Part shown: positions 47,647-56,780 of the stretch, piece by piece | Numbering within the stretch: the stretch's first letter is position 1 | How the letters are laid out: every line of letters begins with the position of its first letter | Assembly (NCBI GenBank): GCA_018675425.1 | Contig: JABGYD010000069.1 | Location: 119,580-183,579, forward strand | DNA length: 64,000 bases | Source: Kordiimonadaceae bacterium | GTDB lineage: Bacteria; Pseudomonadota; Alphaproteobacteria; Sphingomonadales; Emcibacteraceae | Reading direction: 5' to 3' | Made by a program: the position numbers and the translations under genes | Notes under the pieces: model-generated | Told to the model about the DNA's origin: nothing | The model's database searches: none | Seen by the model: only the letters and a program-made list of their open reading frames with translations

Positions 47647-49341
47647 TTAGCGATTTTTTTTGGCCTCATACTTGGCCTTCTCTTCAGAGAGCAATTCTTT
47701 TTTTGATAGTTTTCCTATCATAGTTTTAGGTAGTTTATCGCGGAACTCAATCTGAGATGGCAATTCATGTTTACCTATCTTAGACCTAATAAATGCTAGA
47801 AGGTCCTCTTCATTCAATGTCCCTACTAAGTCACGCAACTTCACAAAAGCTTTTGGTGTCTCGCCTAAATAATCATCAGGAATACCAATAACAGTGACCT
47901 CCTCTACTAAAGGATGTTTGTTTATGGCCTCCTCTATTGTTCGCGGAAAAACATTAAAACCTCCTACAAGAATAAGGTCCTTATCACGGTCCATTATAAA
48001 AGTGTAACCTTCTTTATCTATGTAACCCACGTCACCAGTTTTAAGAATATCACCAAACATTACAGCAGCTGTCGCTTCAGGGTTTTTCCAATATCCTTTC
48101 ATAACCTGCGGACCACGAATACAAATTTCGCCACTTTCGCCGTGAGGCAACATTACGCCTTCATTTTTACGGTCCATTATAAATACTTCGGTCGCGGGTA
48201 GTGGAAGGCCAACTGAGCCTGCCCTGCTGCCGACGTTACCCATGGGACTAGCATGGGTAACGGGGGAAGTTTCTGTAAGCCCATAACCTTCAGTAATATC
48301 AATATTCCACCGATCTCTATATTGCTGCCTAAGAGTAACCGGGAGCGGAGCGCCCCCAGACATAGCCATTTTAATTTTACTGATACCAATTTTATCTGCA
48401 TTTTGGTGATTAGCTAGTGCCGTAAATATTGTTGGCACCCCTGCAAACAAAGTAATTTTTTCATTAGTCATAAGCCTAATCGCATCTTCAAGTTCAAATT
48501 TAGGCACAATTATAATTCGCGCTCCCACCTTTACCCCGAAGTTAAGAATTACCGTAAGAGCAAATATATGAAAGAATGGTAAAAAGGCGACAACACTCTC
48601 TCTGCCAAAATGAATATCCGGCGGCCACCCCTCAATTTGCAACATATTAATATAGAGGTTCGAATGGGTTAGCATTGCTCCTTTAGGGATGCCGGTCGTA
48701 CCACCTGTATACTGGAGCAATGCAATATCTTTATCAGGATTAATTTTCACCACCTTATAATCGCCATTATTATCTAATAATGAATTATAGTCGACGTGGA
48801 AATCATCCTTTATAATTTCAGCTATAAGGCTTCGCTTGAAAACATTAAATAGGATTTTTTTAGAAAATGGTAAAATGTCAGAAAAATTACTAACTATAAG
48901 TTTTTTAACGTTACTTTTTTCCACAACTCTTCTAATTTTTGAGTAAAGTGATGCTAAGTCTAGTGTTATAATAAATTCAGTTTGACTATCATTTACTTGG
49001 TACAGAAGTTCTGGCTCGGAATAAAGTGGACTATAACTAACCACAGTACCACCTGCTTTTAAAACCGCAAAAAATACGACCATAAACTGAGGACAGTTCG
49101 GAAGAAAAATCCCCACTTTAACACCTTTTTTAACCCCCATATCCTGAAATGATTTACAGGCAGCCTTGACAGCCTTTTCAACATCACCATAAGTCCAAGT
49201 TTTTCCCATAAAATCGAGAGCCACATTTTGCGGAATTATAGCCGCGGTATCATCAATTAAATTATGGAGCGGTTTGCCTTTAAATTTCTGGTTCCACTTT
49301 ACGTGTGGTGGATAACTATCTAACCATGGTTTTTGGTTCAT
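47647..49341 (-). CDS. Long-chain fatty acyl-CoA ligase (FadD-like)
   Basis: The 564-residue ANL enzyme has the P-loop LLQYTGGTTGIPKGAMLTHSN near residue 213, the A5 motif TEGYGLTETSPVTH near residue 358, KTGDVGYIDKEGY near residue 450, and the catalytic Lys in MIGKLSKKELL near the end. The closest families are long-chain fatty-acid-CoA ligases, which activate fatty acids for beta-oxidation or lipids. Single gene, divergent from sua5. Only about 30% similar by eye to the ligase at 34.5 kb, so not a recent duplicate. Confidence 0.88.
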   Translation of the reverse strand: MNQKPWLDSYPPHVKWNQKFKGKPLHNLIDDTAAIIPQNVALDFMGKTWTYGDVEKAVKAACKSFQDMGVKKGVKVGIFLPNCPQFMVVFFAVLKAGGTVVSYSPLYSEPELLYQVNDSQTEFIITLDLASLYSKIRRVVEKSNVKKLIVSNFSDILPFSKKILFNVFKRSLIAEIIKDDFHVDYNSLLDNNGDYKVVKINPDKDIALLQYTGGTTGIPKGAMLTHSNLYINMLQIEGWPPDIHFGRESVVAFLPFFHIFALTVILNFGVKVGARIIIVPKFELEDAIRLMTNEKITLFAGVPTIFTALANHQNADKIGISKIKMAMSGGAPLPVTLRQQYRDRWNIDITEGYGLTETSPVTHASPMGNVGSRAGSVGLPLPATEVFIMDRKNEGVMLPHGESGEICIRGPQVMKGYWKNPEATAAVMFGDILKTGDVGYIDKEGYTFIMDRDKDLILVGGFNVFPRTIEEAINKHPLVEEVTVIGIPDDYLGETPKAFVKLRDLVGTLNEEDLLAFIRSKIGKHELPSQIEFRDKLPKTMIGKLSKKELLSEEKAKYEAKKNR

Positions 49342-49441
49342 TTCACTTCTTTTTTATTTTGAGCCCACTAAAAAATTTTAACAATAAATACAGGGTTAAA
49401 TATAAAATTTAAAGGCTAGAAATTATCGATTTTTCTAATCA

Positions 49442-49505
49442 ATAATTGCTGAAAGAAAATTTTTATATTCTATGTGGGGTTGTTATATATTATTTCAGCA
49501 ATTAT
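49442..49505. repeat. 13-bp perfect inverted repeat upstream of sua5
   Basis: ATAATTGCTGAAA and TTTCAGCAATTAT are exact reverse complements separated by 38 bases, ending 42 bp before the sua5 ATG and starting about 100 bp from the fadD-like start. They could form a long-loop hairpin in the sua5 leader or be paired regulator sites. Confidence 0.6.
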
Positions 49506-49547
49506 AAAATAGTAATAGAGAGCTTTATTCAAGTATATTGTGCAAGA

Positions 49548-50516
49548 ATGACTGATAGCCGATTTTATAGACCATCAAAGAAAACGTTTAAGTTAGCTGT
49601 AAAAAAACTTAATGATGGAGATATTCTATCATTTCCTACAGAAACAGTTTACGGTCTAGGTGCTGACGCAACAAATAACACGGCCGTCGCTAAAATTTTT
49701 TCAGCAAAAAATCGTCCTATTTTTAACCCATTGATTGTTCATGTATCTGATACCATAAATGCAAAACGCTACGTCATAATGAATACACTTGCACAAAAAT
49801 TAGCTTCTAATTTTTGGCCTGGCCCCTTTACCATGGTTTTGCCAGTCAAAAAAAACAATGGACTATCAGATTTTATAACTGCTGGCCTGGACACAGTCGC
49901 AGTGAGAGTTCCAAAGCATAAAGTAGCTCAAGAATTACTACATATATTTGACGGACCTATCGCCGCACCCAGTGCCAATAAATCAGGTAAAATAAGTCCA
50001 ACAACTGCAGCTCATGTCGACAGTGAATTTTTTGATGAGTTAGATATGATCATTGATGGCGGAGTTTGTGAAAAAGGTCTTGAATCTACTATTATACAAA
50101 TAAATGAAAATGGTATTATCCTATTGCGTCCGGGTAGTATCACACAAGAAGATATTGAAAAAATTGCTGGACAGAGCGTTAAAATGAATGAGTTGCAATC
50201 CGGTAGCCCGATCTCACCAGGCCAGTTAAAAAGTCACTATGCGCCAAACGCTAGGATGCGTCTTAATGTGCTGACACCGAAACCTGGAGAAGCCTATCTT
50301 GCTTTTGGGCATAATATTGAAACTTTAAACAGTCTAAATTTGAGCCCTACAAGAAATTTGATTGAAGCTGCAGCTAATTTATTCTCCATGATGCGTGCAC
50401 TTGACCATTTAAAAATAGAAATAATTGCTGTTGCGCCGATTCCAGCCGTTGGGCTTGGCGTCGCTATAAATGATAGGCTAGAACGTGCAGCCGCAGCTAA
50501 AGGGCCAATAGAGTGA
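49548..50516 (+). CDS. Threonylcarbamoyl-AMP synthase (Sua5 type)
   Basis: The track start adds 34 residues that look non-coding. The ATG at 49548 gives MTDSRFYRPSKKTF and the normal family N-terminus. The 322-residue protein has the YrdC-domain signature LSFPTETVYGLGADATNN near residue 28 and APSANKSGKISPT near residue 140, plus a C-terminal Sua5 domain of about 100 residues (SPGQLKSHYAPNARM). It makes threonylcarbamoyl-AMP for t6A37 of ANN-reading tRNAs. Its stop overlaps the GTG start of the next gene (GTGA). Confidence 0.92.
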   Translation: MTDSRFYRPSKKTFKLAVKKLNDGDILSFPTETVYGLGADATNNTAVAKIFSAKNRPIFNPLIVHVSDTINAKRYVIMNTLAQKLASNFWPGPFTMVLPVKKNNGLSDFITAGLDTVAVRVPKHKVAQELLHIFDGPIAAPSANKSGKISPTTAAHVDSEFFDELDMIIDGGVCEKGLESTIIQINENGIILLRPGSITQEDIEKIAGQSVKMNELQSGSPISPGQLKSHYAPNARMRLNVLTPKPGEAYLAFGHNIETLNSLNLSPTRNLIEAAANLFSMMRALDHLKIEIIAVAPIPAVGLGVAINDRLERAAAAKGPIE

Positions 50517-51937
50517 CCATCCATCAGTCACATATTCAAGCCCTAAAAAAACTAGCTGGCGCGAAAGGTGCAAGTGATGATCAAAATGTTATCCAACCTC
50601 ATCTGGCTGAACCACGCAATAAATTTATAGGGAAAACACCTCTTGTATTGTTCCCGAATACATTAGAAATGGTTTCAAAGTTCGTAACTTATTGTTATGA
50701 TAACGATATTAAAATTATTCCTCAAAGCGGCAATACCGGGCTTGTCGGAGGCAATAGTCCTGACGGTAGTGACACCCAAATTATATTGAGTATGAAACGG
50801 ATGGATAGAGTGCGAGAAAAAGATGCACTTAATCATACCATGACACTAGAAAGCGGCGTCATCTTAGCAGATGCACATACTATTGCCGAAAAAATAAATT
50901 GTCATTTTCCCATGCACCTTGCTTCTGAGGGCTCTGCAATGATTGGTGGTAATATCTCTTCAAATTCTGGTGGTATTAATGTACTCCAATATGGTGTGAT
51001 GAGAGATCTGGTTCTTGGCCTGGAGGTAGTGCTTCCAAATGGCACTATTTGGAATGGGTTAACAGGGCTTCGGAAAGATAATACTGGATATGATTTGAAA
51101 CAGCTTTTTATTGGTGCAGAAGGTACCCTTGGGATTATAACCGCCGCAACTCTGAAGCTTTTTCCTCGCCACAAGCAAAAAAATACTGCTTTTGTTGCAA
51201 TAAGAAACCCTGAGGCGGCAATTAATTTATTAAGTATGGTAAGGGAAATAAGTGGTGATAGCCTAATTGCCTTTGAAATTATTCCCCGCTTAGGTATTGA
51301 ATTTAACTTAAAGAATATGCCTGGATGTCAGGATCCATTAATGACAGACTATGATTGGTATATTCTTATGGAGTGTGCAACATCCTTGGATAGTGACCTA
51401 CTTAATCTCGAAGTAATGATGAATAAGATACTTAAAAATGCAATGGAACGAGGTTTGGTTCTTGATGGCGTTATTCCCAAAAATATAGATGAAATACGTA
51501 ATTTATGGAACCTTCGTGAAAATATATCAGAGGCACAAAAATTTGAGGGAGCAAGTATTAAACATGATATTTCTGTTCCTGTTTCAAAAATTCCTGAGTT
51601 CGTACGGCGAGGATTGGCAGCAGTTAAAGAAATAGTTCCTAATATAAGGCCTGTTCCATTTGGTCATATTGGTGACGGCAATTTACATTTTAACTTTAGT
51701 CAGCCCTTAGACATGGATAAACAGGAGTTTCTCAGCAATTATTCCAAGATAAACAAAATTGTTTACGATATTGTAGTAGAACTAGGAGGCAGTATAAGTG
51801 CCGAACACGGGATTGGTTCTCTCAAGTTGGAAGAGCTCGAACGTTATAAGTCAATTACAGAGCTAGGCCTGATGCGTGATATAAAGTACACACTAGATTG
51901 TAAGAATATTATGAACCCAGGACGAGTTATAAGATAG
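50513..51937 (+). CDS. FAD-linked 2-hydroxyacid dehydrogenase (GlcD/D2HGDH-like)
   Basis: The 474-residue flavoprotein has the PCMH FAD-binding motif IIPQSGNTGLVGGNSPDGSDTQIILSMKRMDRV near residue 66, FIGAEGTLGIITAATLKLFP near residue 203, and the C-terminal VPFGHIGDGNLHFNF and SAEHGIGSLKLEEL that bind substrate and metal. This group includes D-2-hydroxyglutarate dehydrogenase, D-lactate dehydrogenase and GlcD. No GlcE/F partners are adjacent, favouring a single-subunit D-2-hydroxyglutarate- or D-lactate-type enzyme. GTG start overlaps sua5. Confidence 0.87.
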   Translation: MTIHQSHIQALKKLAGAKGASDDQNVIQPHLAEPRNKFIGKTPLVLFPNTLEMVSKFVTYCYDNDIKIIPQSGNTGLVGGNSPDGSDTQIILSMKRMDRVREKDALNHTMTLESGVILADAHTIAEKINCHFPMHLASEGSAMIGGNISSNSGGINVLQYGVMRDLVLGLEVVLPNGTIWNGLTGLRKDNTGYDLKQLFIGAEGTLGIITAATLKLFPRHKQKNTAFVAIRNPEAAINLLSMVREISGDSLIAFEIIPRLGIEFNLKNMPGCQDPLMTDYDWYILMECATSLDSDLLNLEVMMNKILKNAMERGLVLDGVIPKNIDEIRNLWNLRENISEAQKFEGASIKHDISVPVSKIPEFVRRGLAAVKEIVPNIRPVPFGHIGDGNLHFNFSQPLDMDKQEFLSNYSKINKIVYDIVVELGGSISAEHGIGSLKLEELERYKSITELGLMRDIKYTLDCKNIMNPGRVIR

Positions 51938-51964
51938 AAATAACATAAGAAAGCAAGTTAAAGC

Positions 51965-52864
51965 ATGAAAATTGGATATATAGGCCTCGGTAAAATGGGT
52001 ATGAATATGGTAAAACTCCTTATCGATCAAGGTCATGAAATAGTTGCAAGCGATCCCAACGAATTTGCACGTAAAGAAGCTGAGGCCGCTGGTGCAGAAA
52101 CCGTCTTAGACCTAAATGAATTTAACAAAAAACTTCCTGGCGAGAAATTCATCTGGATAATGGTGCCTCATAATAATGTAGATACTGTAATCACTGACCT
52201 TACCTCTGTCTTAAGTGCTGGCGATGTTATCATGGATGGAGGAAATTCAAATTACAAAGAAACAATAATCAGAGGCGCTAAACTCAAACAAAAAGGGTTT
52301 GTTTTTATGGACGTCGGTGTCAGTGGCGGACCAAAGGGGGCTCGACAGGGTGCCTGCCTGATGATTGGTGGTAAACGTGAAAAGTTTGAAAAGTATGAAC
52401 AAATTTTCAACGATTTAAGCATAAATGGTGGATACGCTTATATGGGTGATACCGGCGCTGGTCATTTCACTAAAATGGTTCATAACGGAATTGAATATGG
52501 TATGATGCAGGCCATTGGTGAAGGTTTCGAGATTTTAAAATCTAGTGAATTTAATCTTGACTTGAACGAGGTATCACGGATTTATAATAACGGAAGTGTT
52601 ATAGAAAGTCGTCTCGTGGGTTGGTTACAAAATGGATATAAAGAAGAGGGGGTAGACTTAAAAGCTATTTCTGGAGAAATTTCACATAGTGGTGAGGGTT
52701 TATGGACTGTAGAAGAAGCTAAATTGAAAAATATTTCCGCTCCTGTTATTGAGGCATCCCTCCAATTTCGTATTAATTCAACAAACAATCCAAGTTATGC
52801 TGGAAAAGTTGTTTCCGTTCTGCGTAATCAATTTGGTGGTCATTCTGTTAAAAAAACTGATTAA
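51965..52864 (+). CDS. 6-phosphogluconate dehydrogenase, decarboxylating (short form)
   Basis: The 299-residue enzyme is of the short GntZ/YqeC class. The Rossmann motif is IGYIGLGKMGMNMVKLLIDQGH at residues 2-23, the substrate loop is DVGVSGGPKGARQGACLMIGG near residue 117, and the catalytic segment is GAGHFTKMVHNGIEYGMMQAIGEG near residue 165. It oxidises and decarboxylates 6-phosphogluconate to ribulose 5-phosphate. An acidic residue after strand 2 (ASDPN) is compatible with NAD+ preference, but this is not decisive. No zwf or pgl is nearby. Its end overlaps the convergent SRAP gene by four bases. Confidence 0.88.
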   Translation: MKIGYIGLGKMGMNMVKLLIDQGHEIVASDPNEFARKEAEAAGAETVLDLNEFNKKLPGEKFIWIMVPHNNVDTVITDLTSVLSAGDVIMDGGNSNYKETIIRGAKLKQKGFVFMDVGVSGGPKGARQGACLMIGGKREKFEKYEQIFNDLSINGGYAYMGDTGAGHFTKMVHNGIEYGMMQAIGEGFEILKSSEFNLDLNEVSRIYNNGSVIESRLVGWLQNGYKEEGVDLKAISGEISHSGEGLWTVEEAKLKNISAPVIEASLQFRINSTNNPSYAGKVVSVLRNQFGGHSVKKTD

Positions 52865-53592
52865 AAAAGCTTAAATTGATCAGTTTTTACTGGTTTTATG
52901 CACTGTTCACCGTCGTGGCCTGTATGATTGACATAAGGACTTACCTCATGCACACAAAGTTTATGATCCAAATCAACTGAGAGTTTTGAAAAAATACCTC
53001 GGTCCGGTGGATCGCTCGGACGCAACCATAAACCATAATCTTCAGGTGCTATAATAACCGGAGAACGGTGATGAATTTTTTTTACAATCCCGTTCGCCGG
53101 TTTAGTCACTAAGGATACTGTTTCTATCCAGTCTTCTCCTGCAGGACCAGCCCACCCTTCCCAAATTGCAGCAAACGTAAAGGGTGTACGGTCTAATAAA
53201 GAGATATAATAAGGGACTGGGGACGCGCCGCCGCGTTTCCATTCATAAAAACCATCTGCGGCAACCAAACATTTTCGTCGTCGAAACGAGTTTCGAAAAG
53301 ATGGTTTATCAGCTATCGTTTCTGATCTCGCATTTATTAAAGGTCTTTCGTTATTAATTTCCTTAAAAAAATGGGGAATAAGTCCCCAACGCATTAATGT
53401 TCCCTCAATCGGAGGTAGAGGAGAACCTGATATAATTGCACGGTCTTGATCTGACCCTTGCAGCCTAAGTACAGCTATCGGTTGACTAGGGGCAATATTA
53501 AAGCGGTTTGGCACCGCAAAAGATTGCTCCATATCCAGAAATCCGACAAAACTATTATGAGAATTGCTTGATAGTGAAAATCTACCGCACAT
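52861..53592 (-). CDS. SRAP family protein (YedK/HMCES-like)
   Basis: The 243-residue protein begins MCGRFSL, so removal of Met leaves the catalytic Cys2 that forms a thiazolidine crosslink with abasic sites in single-stranded DNA. Other active-site residues are visible: PLINARSETI (Asn), CLVAADGFYEWK (Glu) and IHHRSPVII (His). SRAP proteins shield abasic sites during replication. Single gene, divergent from the Nudix gene across 66 bp. Confidence 0.93.
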   Translation of the reverse strand: MCGRFSLSSNSHNSFVGFLDMEQSFAVPNRFNIAPSQPIAVLRLQGSDQDRAIISGSPLPPIEGTLMRWGLIPHFFKEINNERPLINARSETIADKPSFRNSFRRRKCLVAADGFYEWKRGGASPVPYYISLLDRTPFTFAAIWEGWAGPAGEDWIETVSLVTKPANGIVKKIHHRSPVIIAPEDYGLWLRPSDPPDRGIFSKLSVDLDHKLCVHEVSPYVNHTGHDGEQCIKPVKTDQFKLF

Positions 53593-53658
53593 TATCTATC
53601 CAATTTTATTTGATGAAATTATTGTTCAAAATAAACATATAATATATAAAAGTAAAAT

Positions 53659-54234
53659 ATGAAAAGAGAATATCCAAAGAACCCTATTATAGCAGTTGGC
53701 GTTGTTGTTTTTAGTGGGGATAGTATCCTCTTAATAAAGCGGAGAAAACCCCCAAAATTATTAGAGTGGAGCATTCCTGGTGGGGCGCAAAAACTAGGTG
53801 AAAAGCTAGCGGAAACAGCCGTCAGGGAGGTTTACGAAGAAACTTCTATATTAATTAAAAATATTACTCTTATTGATGCTGTGGATTTAATAGAGCACAA
53901 TGGTAATAAGGCAATCGAATATCATTATAGCCTTGTCGATTATATGGCTGAATATACTAGAGGTAAACTTAAGACTGGCAATGATGTAATTGATGCAAAA
54001 TGGGTTTCAATTAATGATCTAAAGGCTTATAATTTATGGATAGAGACTACTAAGGTGATTAAAACGGCGTATAAAATGAGAAAAAAAATGTACCAGATAA
54101 AGGAAAGTAGTATTTTTGAAAGGCTTATTAAAAGCATTGGCCAACACTTAAAATTTCTTGCCATCGCCTTAGCTTTTTCAACTTTGGTTTATGGTGGCAT
54201 CTACCTTCTACTTTCTTTTAGTGGAAAAATTTAA
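53659..54234 (+). CDS. Nudix hydrolase with C-terminal membrane helix
   Basis: The 191-residue protein has a Nudix box GAQKLGEKLAETAVREVYEETS (G-x5-E-x7-REVxEE) at about residues 39-60, so it should hydrolyse a nucleoside diphosphate linked to some moiety, with Mg2+. After the Nudix domain (about residues 1-140) comes a basic linker, KTAYKMRKKMYQIK, and a hydrophobic segment, FLAIALAFSTLVYGGIYLLLSF, near the end, consistent with a membrane anchor. That is unusual for Nudix enzymes. The next genes (DUF2842, EipA) are cell-envelope proteins and follow closely, so a membrane-linked role is plausible. Substrate unknown. Confidence 0.85.
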   Translation: MKREYPKNPIIAVGVVVFSGDSILLIKRRKPPKLLEWSIPGGAQKLGEKLAETAVREVYEETSILIKNITLIDAVDLIEHNGNKAIEYHYSLVDYMAEYTRGKLKTGNDVIDAKWVSINDLKAYNLWIETTKVIKTAYKMRKKMYQIKESSIFERLIKSIGQHLKFLAIALAFSTLVYGGIYLLLSFSGKI

Positions 54235-54244
54235 GGAAATAACT

Positions 54245-54472
54245 TTGTCAGAACCTTCTTCACCTAAAATATCAAAGCTTCTTTGGTTAATTTTTATGCT
54301 TATCGTAATGACGCTTTATTTACTTGTCGTCAGTCGTCTAATTGATAGCCTTTTCACCGATAATAGATCTCTCCAATTTATATGTTATTTTGTTGCAGGT
54401 ATTATATGGATTTTCCCTGCTAAATGGATTATGTTTGCAGTTAATGGCAAACCAAAATCAGGAGAAAAATAA
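54245..54472 (+). CDS. DUF2842 small membrane protein
   Basis: The track start at 54191 runs back into the Nudix gene. A TTG at 54245, seven bases after AAGGA, gives MSEPSSPKISKLLWLIF and a 75-residue product. It has two membrane helices (LLWLIFMLIVMTLYLLVVSRLI; LQFICYFVAGIIWIFPAKWIMFAV) ending in a Lys-rich tail, the DUF2842 pattern of alphaproteobacteria. Function unknown. Its stop overlaps the EipA start (TAATG). Confidence 0.8.
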   Translation: MSEPSSPKISKLLWLIFMLIVMTLYLLVVSRLIDSLFTDNRSLQFICYFVAGIIWIFPAKWIMFAVNGKPKSGEK

Positions 54473-55068
54473 TGTCTTATTTTTTTAAATTATTTGGAAT
54501 TTTCATTCTTGTTTTGTTATCGGCCTGTTCAGGAAAAAGTAATAATAACATCCCACTGCCTGCACCGACAATTCAAAATCTGGGTGGTACATATGATAGA
54601 ATAAGTATTCTTAAAGCAGCATCTGATTATTTTGGAGAAGGGTCTGAGGCTATTGCCAGCTTAGTTGAAAAATCTTTCTTAGATTTTGGCGCTCCAAATG
54701 GGTATATTATAGGTACGGAAGTGAGTGCAGCATTTATTGTTGGTCTGCGCTATGGTGATGGTACGCTCTCTCATAAAATTGAAGGTGACAGCCCCGTATA
54801 CTGGAAAGGTCCTTCAATTGGTATTGATGCAGGAGCCAACGGTTCACGGGTTTTTGCCCTTGTATATAATCTTAATGATACAGAAGAACTTTATCAGCGT
54901 TTCCCGGCAATAGAAGGTAGTTTCTATTATGTAGCTGGTTTTGGAATGAATTATCAGCAATCTGGAAAAATTATTATAGCACCTATTAGACTTGGAACTG
55001 GTCTTCGGGCAGGCGTTAATCTGGGCTACCTACAATTCTCGAAAAAAATGACTTGGAACCCATTTTAA
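54472..55068 (+). CDS. EipA-like DUF1134 envelope protein (lipoprotein)
   Basis: The 198-residue protein matches DUF1134/EipA: FGAPNGYIIGTEVSAAFIVGLRYGDGTLSHK near residue 75, VYWKGPSIGIDAGANGSRVFALVYNL near residue 107, and the terminal GLRAGVNLGYLQFSKKMTWNPF. EipA is a conserved alphaproteobacterial periplasmic protein needed for envelope integrity in Brucella and Caulobacter. Here the N-terminus is a lipoprotein signal, FILVLLSACSGKS (lipobox LSAC), whereas many EipA homologues have a plain signal peptide. Translation is coupled to DUF2842. Confidence 0.9.
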   Translation: MSYFFKLFGIFILVLLSACSGKSNNNIPLPAPTIQNLGGTYDRISILKAASDYFGEGSEAIASLVEKSFLDFGAPNGYIIGTEVSAAFIVGLRYGDGTLSHKIEGDSPVYWKGPSIGIDAGANGSRVFALVYNLNDTEELYQRFPAIEGSFYYVAGFGMNYQQSGKIIIAPIRLGTGLRAGVNLGYLQFSKKMTWNPF

Positions 55069-55823
55069 AGTGAAAATATGCCGTCAAAGGCAACTTTGAA
55101 TCCTGTGAAAAATAAAGCGGTATAGCAAATATTATAAAATACATCATTTGAAACTCTGTGATGCATCCATACTCCAATTTTAACACCAATCGGCGCAAGC
55201 GGAAGTAGAATAAGAGAAGTGAAAAAATTTTCACTCGAAAACTGGCCCAACCAAACGTAAGGGATTAGCTTTACGTAGTTAACAACAGCAAAAAAAATTA
55301 CTGATGTTGCCATCAACTTGGTTTTATCAAGCTTTAGTGGAAATAAATACATAGACAGTGGACCACCTCCAGCATGAGCAATAAAGCTCGTAAAGCCGCT
55401 CAAAGCGCCAAAAAATCCACCCTTCATGTTATTATAATTGAGGCCAGGATCATTTTTACGGCGTCTATCAATAAGATAGTATTGCATAACAAATAATACC
55501 GTCACCGTACCAACAATGATGCGAATAATATCCGCACTTAGGTATTTAAACGAGAGACCTCCAAAAAAAATGCCAATGACTGCACCAGGAATAATACTAA
55601 TGAGTGAACGCTTGTCCCATTGTCCCCAAAAAATTTTCATAGCCACAATATCCATGGCACAAAGTATTGGAAGCATAATTGCAGCTGCCTGACGTGGATC
55701 AATTATCATCGCCATCATTGGAACAGCTACAATCCCAAATCCACCAACGAACCCGCCCTTAGAGATACCTACTATTAGCACAGCCACAATGGCGACGACG
55801 TAGAATAGTGGCGTTTCAATCAC
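55065..55823 (-). CDS. TauE/SafE family anion exporter/permease
   Basis: The 252-residue protein has about eight helices with GISKGGFVGGFGIVAVPMMAMI near residue 19 and FFGALSGFTSFIAHAGGGPLSMYLFP near residue 135, the paired family motifs of TauE/SafE permeases. These export or import sulfite, sulfoacetate or other organic anions; the substrate here is unknown. Starts with GTG, five bases after the yaaA stop, so it is the second gene of a yaaA operon. Its end overlaps eipA by four bases, convergently. Confidence 0.88.
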   Translation of the reverse strand: MIETPLFYVVAIVAVLIVGISKGGFVGGFGIVAVPMMAMIIDPRQAAAIMLPILCAMDIVAMKIFWGQWDKRSLISIIPGAVIGIFFGGLSFKYLSADIIRIIVGTVTVLFVMQYYLIDRRRKNDPGLNYNNMKGGFFGALSGFTSFIAHAGGGPLSMYLFPLKLDKTKLMATSVIFFAVVNYVKLIPYVWLGQFSSENFFTSLILLPLAPIGVKIGVWMHHRVSNDVFYNICYTALFFTGFKVAFDGIFSL

Positions 55824-55828
55824 AAGAG

Positions 55829-56602
55829 TTAATCAGCAATTTTATGAAATTCATAACTTTTATCATTTGAGAGGGTTGGTATAAATTTATAACCGTCCAT
55901 CTTAAATTCCTTGAGACCTTCGACATTGCTAATTTTCTTCTGGATAATATAGCGAGCCATCATACCGCGGGCACGTTTGATCACCATACCCGGACTTTTT
56001 GCTAAACCGTCTCTGACAATTTTAAAGACTGGAGTAATAACACTACCCTTAAGATCATTTACATTTATAGATTTAAAATACTCGTTGGAGGCGCAATTAA
56101 TAATTACATCTGTATTCTGCTCACCCATCAATTTATTAAGACCGTCAGTTAAGCGACTCCCCCAAAAATCATATAAGTTTTTACCTTTTGAGCTTTGCAG
56201 ACGGCAGCCCATTTCAAGGCGATACGCTTGCATGAGGTCAAGAGGCCGAAGAATGCCATAAAGACCTGATAAAATTCTGAAATGGTTTTGTGCAAATTCA
56301 AGGTCCTCTTCGCTTAAAGTCTCTGCATCTAATCCAATATAAGTGTCTCCCTTAAATGCTAGGGCCGCCTGACGTGCATTTGATGTTGTGAATGGCTCTT
56401 CAAAATCCCTGTAACGTTGATAATTTAGATCGGCAAGTTTATCACTGACATTCATCAGTTTTCCAATTTGTGACCTTGTTAATTTACGTGCTGTTTTTAT
56501 AAGTTCTGCACTTTGATCTAGATAATCAGGGACTGACCAGTTCTGTTTTACATCATCACTTGCAAAGTCGAGTTTCTTGGCTGGCGATACAACAACAATC
56601 AT
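55829..56602 (-). CDS. yaaA: YaaA peroxide stress protein (DUF328)
   Basis: The 257-residue protein starts IVVVSPAKKLDF and contains LYGILRPLDLMQAYRLEMG near residue 110 and INCASNEYFKSI near residue 168, features of YaaA. In E. coli YaaA lowers free iron under H2O2 stress and binds DNA. It lies upstream of the TauE-type permease and diverges from the MATE pump. Confidence 0.93.
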   Translation of the reverse strand: MIVVVSPAKKLDFASDDVKQNWSVPDYLDQSAELIKTARKLTRSQIGKLMNVSDKLADLNYQRYRDFEEPFTTSNARQAALAFKGDTYIGLDAETLSEEDLEFAQNHFRILSGLYGILRPLDLMQAYRLEMGCRLQSSKGKNLYDFWGSRLTDGLNKLMGEQNTDVIINCASNEYFKSINVNDLKGSVITPVFKIVRDGLAKSPGMVIKRARGMMARYIIQKKISNVEGLKEFKMDGYKFIPTLSNDKSYEFHKIAD

Positions 56603-56780
56603 ATTATTTATCTTTCTTGTTTATAGTTCCTCTAAAAGAGACAAATTATAATACATAAATAACATACTCGCTCTATTTTTACAGTATAATTTATTAAATC
56701 AAATATCCTATTGACAATATGGCCGTATGATCTCATTGAAGAACACCATTAAATTATATTTATGAGTACAAACCCCAATA

